64,000 nucleotides of DNA from Pseudocercospora fijiensis CIRAD86. Taxonomy: Eukaryota; Ascomycota; Dothideomycetes; Mycosphaerellales; Mycosphaerellaceae. Location of the stretch: the NCBI RefSeq assembly GCF_000340215.1, contig NW_006921535.1:3892596-3956595 (forward strand), in the 5' to 3' direction. A program made the position numbers and the translations under genes. The notes beneath the pieces were generated by a model. The model saw only the letters and a list, made by a program, of their open reading frames with translations. It ran no database searches and was not told the DNA's origin. Of this stretch, positions 45,184 through 55,580 are shown in pieces. Every line of letters begins with the position of its first letter. Position 1 is the stretch's first letter.

Positions 45184-48100
45184 GGAGGCGTATAAAGTCC
45201 CATACCAGCGTCCGAGCGCCTGACCCACAGCTGACCGGGGCTTCCGACCTTGTAGAGCGGCGGTCGGCGTAGATTGTATACGCTTCCGCTCCTGCGCGTC
45301 GACGCGTACCGGTTTGTTTAGGTTATTGTTTTCTACCTTGCTATCGTACCTTACTATCGCTCCGCGCTATCGTTTCTATCTCTTCTATTATTTAAATTAT
45401 ACCTTTAATATCTTCTAATACTATATTAATTGCGGACTACCTCGGAGGAGGTAGGGATAGGGATATTCTAGCATCGTAGGTATAGGGTAACTTCGCGCTA
45501 GGTATAAGATTACGACGAGAGTAGAGCATAGTCGGAATCGCTAACTTTTCGGTAAAAAAGGAAGAAAGGGACGATTTAGTCGATTCTAGTAATAAAAACG
45601 CGTTAGTATTCCTAGACTATCGCCGCCCTCGAAAGTCTCGAGTTCCAGTTAAGCTAGACTCGTACTACGCGTTCTTACTATATACCGATAACCTCCGCGA
45701 ATAGCGTAAACGAGCTATTCTATATAGCTTCGACGACTCGTTTAAGGTACCGGTAAAGCAATAGTACGCGTTGTTACTATATACTAATAATATATAGATA
45801 AAGAACAAGAACTATATCGAGAAGAGTAGGCTAGAAACGACGCGTTATGTTTGCCGCTTTCGTAAGCAACTATACTAGAAGTCGGATAAGACTAAAGGGT
45901 ATAGTACGCGGCGCTTTAATAAGAAGATTAAACGCGCGCAAGGCTGCCCTATAACGATAAAGGTATACACTATATATAATAAGGATAATAGGTCTAGTAA
46001 GCTAGAGATTGTCGTATGTCGAGTTTAGCGTATAAGCCGCGAGGATTACTCGGACTACTACTAGTTAGATAACTTCGACCTCTTCCGCCGATATAGCGTA
46101 TTATTAACTACTATAGGGCACGAGGTATACTATAGATATAAGCCGAGTACGGTATAGAAGACATTAAAGGCTTAGTACGACCTAGTAGCGAATACGCTAT
46201 TTAAGGCCGCTAGCGGCAATTTTATAATAAAGTACGACGTACTTAATTCTAGTCGCGCCTTCCGGAAGGTATATAAGGATAGAAGGCTCGGCGGCGCGTC
46301 GCTAGTATAGCAAACATAGAAAGAAGATGTATTCGAGTAGTATTAACAAGGTTAGTTAATCTTATTATTATTATTAAGCTAGGGCGTAAGGTTAGAAAAA
46401 CAGCTATACGGACCGTCGCGCCCGCGTATCCGGACTCCGATTAACTAATAGATCGACGCGGAAGTCTATCTAAGTTATTAGCTTAATAGATAAAGATATT
46501 AGACTCGATTACCTACGAATACTAGATATAAAAGGTAGAATCTCGAGATTCTAAAGTTCTTCACCTAAAGCGGAAGCGCCGTAGAGCCTTAGCTTCGAGC
46601 TAATAAGATAATTTAGAAGCTACGGTAATACCTCGGTCTAGCTTCTAGCGCGCCTTAGCAGACCGAACCTTAAACTTTAGGATTCTTTTGTTTATATTTG
46701 CGGTTTTCTATTATAACAATTACTAATATATTATTATAGAAGGGCTATTTTGCGAGAATATAGAAGCTATACGCTAAATCGACAAAGAGACTACCTACGG
46801 CGTCGTATATACTAGCAAAACTAGTATAGAACTACTTAAAGCCTATCGTACGATCGCGTTTATAAACGCGATATATAAGACTAATTACCTAGATTAGTTT
46901 CTTTATACTATTATAGTAAAGGATAAATATACTATTTCTCGTATAGCGGTATATATACTCTTACCTACTAACGACGGCGATATTGTTACGGAGTTTTTAC
47001 GTACTATAAGCAGGTAGATAGGCGGTATTTAGGTACCTAAATTCCTTCTTATAGACGACTTAGTAGCCGAGCGACGCGTAGTTCAAATAGCATTTACGAC
47101 GACAATATACCTACTATACTACGTCTACGTTTAGCGCACTATCGACAGACGCTTTAGCGCGAAAATCTACTAAGAGACACGTAAACACCTATACGCCGCC
47201 GTAGTATACCGCTACTCGCTCGAAGGCGCGAAAGAGTCGCTCTAGGCCGCTATCGATAACCTCCCCCGAAACAGCGATTATAAGTTAAACTATATATATT
47301 TAGTTTAAGACTTCGGTAGCGATATTCGCCTATAGGCAAACTACTATCGCGTTTATAACGTGCCTACTATCGTTAGACAATATAAGGATACTAATATAAA
47401 TAAGAGCTTTTACGCGTATCTTAAAATAGACGGCAATAAGTCGCTAATAGCAGCTAACTTTATACTAATAGGCGTAGCTATACAAACAATATAGGAGGGC
47501 GAGCTTAGAGACCTTCGGTCGGACATTGCTAGTAAGCGTTAGGCATTAAACGTATACCTACTTACGCGCGGCGACGACGACGAGCTCCGGACCTAGCTTC
47601 TATGCCTTCTATAGCCTATTTAGCGCAAGATTAGTGCTAAGATTAATCGCGTTCTTAACAAGTCTATATACTAAGACCCGAAGCTATTATTAACCGAAGT
47701 AGGCGCGCTTACCTGCGACTATAAATTCTTCTGCTAATATCGCGTCCTTTACGCCGACCTCTAGTATTATTACCTTATACTTAAACGCGTTATTATTAAA
47801 GATTATTACTAGCAACAATAGGTTAATATATTTGCTAGACGCGCTCTCGAGGTCTACGAAGAAAACGCTTCTAAGTCGATAGTAGTATAAGAAGACGCCG
47901 CCGCCGCCGAGATCGTATATACGCCTACCTATCGATTAAACGTCCGCGAGGTACTTACTAACGCGTACGAGTTAATCTTTTAACTCGAGCGCTTATGCGA
48001 CTAATAAGGCATAGACGAGAGCGACAAGCAACGCGAGGTTATTATCTCGAAGATGCTAATAGTCTTCTATAAGAGTAGTAATAATATTAGAAAGGGCTTT

Positions 48101-49014
48101 ACTAACCTCGTCCTTACTTACTTTAAGAGTACTTATCCGGAAGCTATTCTTATACTAACAAAAGCGCCGCCGCCGAAGCTATTATAAGCGCTATTACTAA
48201 GCGATATTATATCGAGCTATTGCCTTCTAAAAGCGACTAACATAGCGCCGCCGCTAAAGAAGCGGAAGGGTAAGAGCGTAGATACTATAAGTAAGAAGCC
48301 GAAGCGATCGAAGAAATAGGTAGAGAAATAGGTAGGGTAAGAATATATACCTAAGCGAATACTAGCGGCGCTAGCTTAGCTAAATTTTAGTAAAGAAGCG
48401 CCGTTAGCAGTTCTAGGCGGTATCGACGCGTTCTTATCGCGTTTTCCTTTAAATTCCGCCGTTACGTAGGTCGCGTAGGTAACTAATAGCTTCTATATGC
48501 CTCTACCGATACTACCGGTACTAAATAGATAGCAATACGCGCCTCTAAGCGCGATATAGGTCTATAGTAGCATACCTTATATACCGCCGCCCTCTAATAT
48601 ATATTAACGCTATTAAAATAGCCGTAATCGCTAACTATACCTCGAATTTTGCTATACCGCTGTTTTGCTAACAAACTTTAGCTTTATTTTTAGTAATATA
48701 ACTAGTATCTACTAGTAGAGAATGCGGGGTCGTTAAACACTATAAAAACAGTGCGAAATCTATTAAATTGCGACTATACGACCTCTTACTATTAATATTT
48801 AGTATACTAGCGGAAATCGCACTACTACTACTACTACTACCCTAACCTATCGACCTAGTAACCGCGACGTATAGAGACATCGATATTACGTTTTCTATAG
48901 TTACGTATACTACGGAGCGGACTTCGATATCTTACCGAGTCCGCTACGGCAGGCTGACCCTATTCTTAGAAGGACTAGGGGCTCGGACGCTGGTATGGGA
49001 CTTTATACGGGCCC
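45184..49014. mobile_element. MULE-like DNA transposon, RIP-degraded
   Basis: The element is 3831 bp. It is flanked by an exact 8-bp direct repeat GGATACTC (45176-45183 and 49015-49022), in the 8-11 bp range of Mutator-like elements. The ends are inverted repeats of about 35-40 bp with a perfect 29-bp core (CGTATAAAGTCCCATACCAG plus nine bases; 45189-45217 and 48981-49009). The interior carries one long plus-strand transposase frame full of TAG/TAA stops and is TA-rich with depleted CpA and TpG. It cannot be autonomous. Confidence 0.85.
45540..48640 (+). pseudogene. MULE-type transposase remnant
   Basis: Long protein-like runs read on the plus strand between TAG/TAA stops. They include an N-terminal basic DNA-binding-like region (RYVCRFRKQLY near 45845) and a catalytic-core-like segment (YKTNYLDQFLYTIIVKDKYT with the stop read as Q, about 46880; then VPKFLLIDDLVAERR near 47035). 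These are followed by a long C-terminal region with a Pro/Lys-rich stretch (PPLKKRKGKS near 48255). The order resembles Mutator-like transposases, whose first acidic residue here reads as Asn (INAIYKTN). The family call is supported mainly by the 8-bp target duplication and the inverted repeats. Confidence 0.6.
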
Positions 49015-49090
49015 GGATACTCTGGTATCCCTGCATTTTCATGGATTCGAACGAATAGCGCTGCTCAGAATCGACGGTCCGCGTTTAGTA

Positions 49091-49121
49091 ACTGGCACTC
49101 CGATGCGTACAGACTCTGTAG
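49091..49121 (-). repeat. Right arm of the flanking inverted repeat around the MULE
   Basis: This is the inverted partner of 45145-45175, matching at 28 of 31 positions. Together with the left arm and the 68 bp before it, it would form a ~138-bp palindromic unit if the MULE and one target copy were removed. Confidence 0.75.
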
Positions 49122-49677
49122 ATCTCCGTGATTAATTTCGGTTCTCCAAATTGTGCTTTGCCGGCCGAAGAAACGTGATAATACTGCAAGCCTATTGCCC
49201 ATCATAGTAAATCTGGCGGTGAGCAGTATTGGGTGGCTGCCTTGGGGAATGTCCTGCGCAACTTGCAAGCAAGGAATACATTATTAAGCAGGGGAGAACA
49301 GTTGATGTTCCAACCTTGAATTGTCTGAAGCGACTGTTCCTTCATCGCGACGTCAAGGGTAAGCATAATGAGACGCAGAGCAGAGTCCGCCCGGATGTTT
49401 GGGAAAACAAAACCCTTGTCCACAAGCGCGACAGCACCAGATCAGGGGGTAAGCCTCGGAGCAAGTGACTCGATGAAGGCGACATGAAGAGGAGGATCCA
49501 ATTGTGAAGGACTTGCGATGCTCGAAAGAAATACAGCTCATCCCGATATCAAGGATATAAAAAGGTTCGCAAAAGGAAAATGTTTGGCAGAACTTCCATC
49601 TTCGTTCAAGATCCTTCTATCCTTCATCAGAGACCAGAGAAGAACAGGAACAGACCGCTGACCCGCAGTCAGGTCGC
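49122..49677. other. Intergenic region between the MULE and the cytochrome gene
   Basis: Only short overlapping frames are present. I see no gene or further repeat. Confidence 0.5.
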
Positions 49678-50954
49678 CTACGAGGTCCGAGAGTCTTTGT
49701 GCTCAATCTTGTCACCAATCCCAGTGCTCTCGCCACTGGCGCTCCTATTCTGACGCGAGGAGCGTCGCTTGTTCTCGCCGTACAGGATCGCCAGTATGTA
49801 GAGCAGTCCCATGATGCCGGCGCCGACACCATATCCAATCTTGGCGCCCTTGCTCTTTCCTCCAAGTTGTAGACCAAGGCCTCCATTGACGATACCAAGG
49901 AGAATGACGATACGGCCAACGCTCAAGTGGAACCAAGACGAGATAGTCCGGCCTTGCGTCTTCTTGTACATGCGATGATGGAGGACGCCCCATAGTGGCT
50001 GGGTAAGCATGAGACCAAAGACGACGGTGCCGATGATTGGATGGCGGTTACTCCAGTAGTGCTCTTTCGATGCGTAGTAAGCTCCAAGACCGAATGCAAT
50101 AATGTAGAAGGACAGGCCAAGATACTGAATCGCGGAGTGTATGATGAGCAAGTTGGGTAGATTGCCGACGCGGATGAGAATGCCACCGATTGGAAGGAGG
50201 AAAGCAACGGCAAGGCAAGCGAACACAGCGTGAGCGATGATATAGGAATCCGACACACCGCCACCGATTGCTTGTGTGCTGGCTTCGGAGGCAGTGGCTG
50301 CCAGGAATGGGTTCGCATTTGCAGACACTGCACCTCCTTTGGCACTTGCAAAATCCCAATTGAAGCCGCCATGGTCATCGTGATAAGAAATCTCGGCTGC
50401 AAGATCGTCGGATTGGATGGGAGTTCCGGACTTGGAGGCGTAGATCCAGGTAGCGCCTGTGCCGGCGAAGTTCATTGAGCCTCCATTCCAGGAAGAGCAG
50501 CCAGCACATCTCACATTTGCTGTCAATGTGCCGTTCTCAACGCCAGATCCCTTCAAAAGAGTGACATTTGCGCCTTGACCATTTTGGTGCTGTGGCTCAA
50601 TGTGGCCCTTTCCCAACCTGGGAGACACGGTGACGTTCATTCCGTTCGCAGATAAATATACCACGAATATATTGGCGCCAGCCATACCCTCGCCCTGGCC
50701 AAGCGCGATCCATTCGTGCGAGGTCGATGGTCCGGAAATCTGGAAAAAGATGTCGCCATTGCCAGACTGTGCTGTCTGGTCGGGAATGGAAAGTGAGAAG
50801 CAGATGCCCGATGTCGAAGGACACGTCTTGGACACAGCTGCTTGGGCGCTTGCGGCTGTACAGGATTAGTGAGTGCTCCTGTTGAGTCGCGGTACGACTA
50901 CTTACATAGTAGGAAAGCAAGAGCAAGCACTTGGCCCAGAGATCGCCTCATCAT
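49678..50954 (-). CDS. DOMON (CDH-type cytochrome) plus cytochrome b561 membrane protein
   Basis: Exons 50954..50906 and 50855..49678 join across a 50-bp intron (GTAAGT donor, CTAAT branch, CAG acceptor) to give 408 residues. The 49-nt first exon adds the signal peptide MMRRSLGQVLALAFLLSASA. The lumenal domain (about 25-190) resembles the haem-b domain of cellobiose dehydrogenase; the likely axial Met is in GEGMAGANIF and the His in YHDDHGGFNWDF. Five hydrophobic helices follow (215-375), with the paired histidines of cytochrome b561 (VFACL after IIAHA, LLIIHSAIQYLG, NRHPIIG, SSWFHLSVGR). The hydrophilic tail is at 380-408. Such proteins move electrons across a membrane, probably to extracellular acceptors or iron/copper reduction. 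Confidence 0.9.
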
Positions 50955-52099
50955 GGTCGGTGTCGCAAGGCTGTATGTTGATCGGCTCTGGTGAATTATA
51001 CGGAAAATTGTTGTACCGAGACTGCTGTTCACCGTGGAAGCTCGGACTTGTTGAGGATATTCGAGAGGTATGAAACTAACACGTTATATACATATGAACA
51101 ATGGCAGCTTCCCTTGCGACTCCTTGAAGGCAACATGCTGACCCTTGGTCCAAAGCATGTCCGATCCCTAGCTGGTTTGGATCGCGGGAGTTTCATGGTT
51201 CGACAAAAGCGTCATAGACCAGTACAAAGGAAAGGAAGCAAAGCCCCAAGCATCTCGGCCAAGGCAATAGTTCTAAAAGGGCCAATTGGCATTCGTCGAT
51301 TACACGCTTTGGAAGCCTCGTCCAGTCGCCGATCACGTTAACTGAACACCCCTACATGTCAAATCCCGGACATGGAGGAACGACTGGGGAGGCTGACGAA
51401 CGCAAATCTCCTTGCTTGCCCATTGCAATACCAGAGACATCATCAGCAGCGCGATCCCAAGCCGACACGCGTAGCCAAGAAGCAGATGTCTGCAAGGAAC
51501 AGCCCACTATGCAAGCTGACAAGCCCCGAGACTATGATACGAATCAATAATCATCAGCACTGCCTCAATCCTCCCGGTTCCTCTGCTCGGAGTGAAGAGA
51601 GACATGGTTGACGTGATTGCATTGCGTGTGCAATGATGATGCTGCCGGGAGTTAGTTCTAGGAATGCCAGCCAGGCCTTGCCAACTAGGGCAGTCTTCAG
51701 AATCCAAGACAAGTAGTGCGGTTGTCTGGGCTGTGAGTTGCCAAGATAATCCAACTGCCGGCTACTCGTAGGCAAGGTGTGGAGACATATATAAAGAAGC
51801 AAGGAGTGATGAGCAACAAGAACGATGATGCGCATGCGACGCTCGGCATCGCAGAAGCCGGCTGACATGCTGAGTCAGCCCACACATACTATACATCCTC
51901 TCTTTCTATTCTCCATTCGGTTCTTGAGCAATTGCCCTCCACAGTGTTGGTCAGAGTATCGAAGATGCGTAGAAAGAGTCACTGGTGCGAGCTAGGCCAT
52001 GCGAGGAGTTCCAAACAGGGCCGAGAGCTTTCTATTCTACTGTATAAAAGCTGATACATTTCGTCTCGACTACAGGGGCACTGGGCACCGTCTGTCCCC
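50955..52099. other. Intergenic region, no supported gene
   Basis: Frames of 60-116 codons occur on both strands without domains or splice-joined continuity. It holds the upstream DNA of the cytochrome gene and the 3' flank of the defensin-like gene. Confidence 0.4.
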
Positions 52100-52380
52100 T
52101 CAATTTAATATCGTTCCTGCATCGTCGGCGCAATAGCATTTGCTGAGAACCATTGTTAGCATTTCAACAAAGTGCTATTCAGATTCCAGACTCACCCATT
52201 TGGTGCACATTGTCCATCAGCTCCGGTTACGAGACGACATTGAGTTGCGCAAAGAGGTGTGCCGAGCAGAGGGCACAAAAGAGCACCATTGAGCTGTGGT
52301 TCTCTTGTCTCGACAATCGGTGATGCGGCCGTGGATCTGATGAAGGCAAGGAGAACTGCGGCCAGATTTTGGAGTTGCAT
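52100..52380 (-). CDS. Defensin-like (CS-alpha-beta) secreted peptide precursor
   Basis: Exons 52380..52196 and 52142..52100 join across a 53-bp intron (GTGAGT donor, GCTAAC branch, CAG acceptor) to give 75 residues. A signal peptide covers about residues 1-20 (MQLQNLAAVLLAFIRSTAAS), then a short acidic pro-segment (PIVETREPQLNG), then a mature region of about 40 residues with six cysteines. Their spacing is C-x7-C-x3-C-x9-C-x5-C-x-C, with G-Q-C at cysteine four: the cysteine-stabilised alpha-beta pattern of fungal and invertebrate defensins. The last two cysteines (KCYC) come from the second exon and appear only after splicing, which supports the model. Expected role: secreted antimicrobial or signalling peptide. 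Activity cannot be inferred from sequence alone. Confidence 0.78.
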
Positions 52381-52507
52381 AGTGGTGGTTGACCTTCGTT
52401 GGTGAGTTCTTGGCGGTGTTTTTGGTTGATTTTTCCGACGACGATGTTGCTGTTGATGTTGCTGTGCGATCGCACTTTTTCACAATCAACGCTGCAGCAT
52501 CTGCAAC

Positions 52508-52514
52508 TTATATA
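52508..52514 (-). promoter_or_regulatory. TATA box of the defensin-like gene
   Basis: On the minus strand TATATAA lies about 130 bp before the start codon at 52380, a spacing similar to the TATA box of the cysteine-rich gene at 30799. This suggests regulated expression. Confidence 0.5.
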
Positions 52515-52918
52515 TCTAAACACATGTTCGCCTGTTCACCTCCACACTTCTCTCCGGAAACGACTCAATCCGCCTCGACTCGTGTGTGTTTCAATTGGGT
52601 CCCGCATAAATGCCAAACTCACTAAGTGGTTTTCACTTCTCGTTCAGTCGCTAGCGGGTGCGAGTAATAAGGTAACCCTAAGTGGAGAGCTCCTACATGT
52701 GGTTGATTTTTGACGATCTGCAAGACAAATACCGAGGCAGCTGGTAAGACATTGGTTGAAGACGATGTGTAGTTCGCAGACTTAGCTGCTCAAAGTCTTA
52801 CAGACCACATGGCAACTTCAACTACCTAGACCTATACTCTCGCAAAGATTCGTACTCGTCTATGCTTTCACGCATGTCAATCTCTCGTGCCAGTGAATCT
52901 CTGGACAACGAAACGCAT

Positions 52919-53690
52919 TTAGGCAGATCTGGCGGATTTGTCCCCAGAGCCGACCATAGAGTAGGTGGTCAGATGTGCATCATAGTCCAAGGCATGATCC
53001 AGTGCACGTCGTTGTGCGGCTGTAGCATCAGTAAGATGCACCGCAACATCATCGCCAAACTTTTGATTGATCTCTTCTAATGTCAACCTGGCTGTTTCCG
53101 GAAAGTAGAGGTAGACAACTGCCTAATATCAGTAATACATTGGAGCTGTGGATCGCGAACAACTCACCTGGAATGAAGACGATGCACCAGCATATGACAA
53201 CTAAGAAATATTTCCAGCCGACTTAGCCAATCGGCGCGGTCTGCAGGAGGACAATCGTCGAAGCGAATTGACCGAAGAGGCTAAAACCAATACCGATCGA
53301 CCTGATCTCTGTCGGAAAGATCTCGGAGACCCAAAGGTACATGGTGGTGTCGCAGCCTGTGCCTTGGAAGGCCAGGTATAGAAACATGAAGAAGATCCCG
53401 AACCCGTTGCCGACCTTGTTCGTAGTACCAGCATAGCTTGCAATCATGGCTGAAAGGCACCGCCTGCACTGAAGACTCCATTGGCGGTCGCGATCGTAGC
53501 TGTAGTTCGTCCAGCGTAGCCCGGCTGGCCTTGCTGCGTTAGATCGAAGTACTGATACCAGCCTGGTTGCCCGATAGTACTGCTGATGACCGAAGTGCAG
53601 TAGCCGTAGGTCAGCGATCCGAGGGCGACGAAGGCCGTTACCAGCTTGTTGTAGGTACTTGAATGTGATCCAAACGCTATCCTTAGTGCT
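52919..53690 (-). pseudogene. MFS sugar transporter, internally deleted and nonsense-bearing
   Basis: Three pieces of one hexose-transporter-type protein are recognisable. The N-terminal part (about 53690-53460) carries NKLVTAFVALGSLTYGYCTS and the QPGWYQYF block. The C-terminal part in another frame starts near 53455 (MIASYAGTTNKVGNGFGI) and includes YLWVSEIFPTEIRSIGIGFS. After a TAA at about 53223 and a 3' intron, the tail YLYFPETARLTLEEINQKF ends at 52919. Roughly eight transmembrane segments between the first two parts are missing, and the frame shifts at the join after GGAF. The gene therefore cannot make a working transporter. The tail is well preserved, so the damage looks recent. Confidence 0.75.
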
Positions 53691-54233
53691 CGAAATCTGT
53701 GATAGTGTCATTGAAGGCGTATGTTCACCTTTCGCCATTGGCCAACGCTGGTGATTACTGCGTCCAAACGTCTGGGAGAAAACTTGCACCTCTTGCACCT
53801 CTTGCACATCTTCGTCGCACCTCATAGGAGTGCAGCAAGCTACTGCAGCTTCAGCTCGAATAATAATGCGGTGCAACGGATCAACACCGCAAATGCTTGC
53901 TGTATTCTAGGGGTAGTCTCTCCACGCCAGCTTCCTTCAGCCGCAAGTCTATATATGACTGCGGCGGAGGAAGCCCAAGAAGAGTGTAGAAGGACCGAGT
54001 CGATGATGTGGAAGAGAATGTGGTGTGAGAAATGAAGTCGTTGCGATGACCCTTGGAGACCGAAACTTTCGGCCGGCAGACGGCACGCAAGTTGTCACTT
54101 CCCTCATCTGATTGGACGAAAAGAGACCCTCTATATATTTGCCTCTGCTGTAACGAATGGATAAATGGTGCCAAAATGCTTGTGATCAGGACTGATCTGG
54201 TAACGAAAATCCATTTCACGTCAGACACACGAA

Positions 54234-55472
54234 ATGGATGCCGCCGAGCAAGGAGTTCTTCACGATCAAAGACCAGACGCGGCTCTTGGTCATCAATCAC
54301 GCGAAAACAACACTCAAGAAGACGTGAAACCCCCAAAACAATCATATCACAACACCGACATCGAAGCAGGACCAAAAAAAACGACAGAATCCCCTCAACA
54401 AACCCATGAAGCCCCTCCACCGCCATTCAAAGCCCTCTCATTCCTCGACAAATTCCTCGTCCTCTGGATCCTGCTCGCAATGGCTCTAGGCATAATCCTG
54501 GGCAACCTCGTCCCATCAACCGGGCCAGCCTTACAGAGAGGCGAATTCGTCGGCGTCTCAATCCCCATAGCAATCGGTCTGCTAGTCATGATGTACCCGA
54601 TCCTCTGCAAAGTGCGCTACGAAACTCTTCACCTGCTCCTCAAAGAACGCATGCTGTGGAAACAGATCGGGATTTCTTTCTGCCTGAATTGGATTCTCGC
54701 GCCGCTGTTCATGACGGGCCTCGCGTGGGCGTTTTTACCGGATCGAAGGGAATTGAGAGATGGGTTGATTTTTGTGGGTGTGGCGAGGTGTATTGCTATG
54801 GTGTTGATCTGGACGGATTTGGCGGGTGGGGATGGGGATTACTGTGCTGTGCTGGTGGCTTTGAACAGTGTCTTGCAGATTGTGTTGTTTGCACCTATGG
54901 CGGTGTTTTATGTTACGGTCGCAAGTCACGATCCTGCTCCAGGTACCGATGATGGCGGGTCAGCCCTGTACTCGGATGTGGCGACGAGTGTTGCGGCGTA
55001 TCTTGGAATTCCTCTTGGAGCTGCGGTGATTACCAGGTTGGTTCTTCGGAGACTGCTGGGCGAGAGGAATTATCAACTCTATTTCATCCGCTTCATCGCG
55101 CCTTGGAGCTTGATCGGTCTGCTTTATACCATTGTGGTGCTCTTTGGATCGCAGGGACTGCATGTGGTTCAACAGATTACGAGCGTGCTGAGAGTTTGTG
55201 CTCCGCTGGTGGTCTACTTCTTGGTCATCTTCCCGCTCACAGCCTGGATGATGTGGAAGTCTGGATTCGGATACAAAGTCAGCAGTACGCAAAGCTTCAC
55301 CGCCGCGAGCAACAACTTCGAATTAGCGATCGCAGTGGTGGTCTCCGTTTATGGCGCTGGCAGTCAGGAAGCACTGGCCGCTACAGTTGGACCTCTGATC
55401 GAGGTACCGGTCTTGATTGCATTGGTATATGTCATCAAATGGTGTCGCAAGCGGTGGCAGTGGAAGGATTAG
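54234..55472 (+). CDS. ACR3: ACR3-type arsenite efflux transporter
   Basis: This is a single exon of 412 residues. A 65-residue hydrophilic N-terminus precedes about ten membrane segments. Family landmarks are visible: VPSTGPALQRGEFVGVSIPI, MMYPILCKVRYE, the conserved cysteine in GVARCIAMVLIWTDLAGGD, and FTAASNNFELAIAVVVSVYG. ACR3 proteins of the BART superfamily export arsenite, and sometimes antimonite, across the plasma membrane. No arsenate reductase or Acr1-type regulator is adjacent, so it is not in a complete arsenic cluster. The start is the first ATG of the frame. Confidence 0.93.
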   Translation: MDAAEQGVLHDQRPDAALGHQSRENNTQEDVKPPKQSYHNTDIEAGPKKTTESPQQTHEAPPPPFKALSFLDKFLVLWILLAMALGIILGNLVPSTGPALQRGEFVGVSIPIAIGLLVMMYPILCKVRYETLHLLLKERMLWKQIGISFCLNWILAPLFMTGLAWAFLPDRRELRDGLIFVGVARCIAMVLIWTDLAGGDGDYCAVLVALNSVLQIVLFAPMAVFYVTVASHDPAPGTDDGGSALYSDVATSVAAYLGIPLGAAVITRLVLRRLLGERNYQLYFIRFIAPWSLIGLLYTIVVLFGSQGLHVVQQITSVLRVCAPLVVYFLVIFPLTAWMMWKSGFGYKVSSTQSFTAASNNFELAIAVVVSVYGAGSQEALAATVGPLIEVPVLIALVYVIKWCRKRWQWKD

Positions 55473-55580
55473 CCTCCTCGTGTATAGCTCCTCTTATCGA
55501 TCATTCAATCGAAGACTGCTCGATATCCGTCTCCCGCTCCAGCCTGGTCGGCAGTTCGTTCTTCCACGCCCTCAACAGCC

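Noticed and set aside
49030..49075. Possible tRNA B-box (GTTCGAATCC on the minus strand)
   Set aside because: No matching A-box at proper spacing and no acceptor-stem pairing could be drawn.
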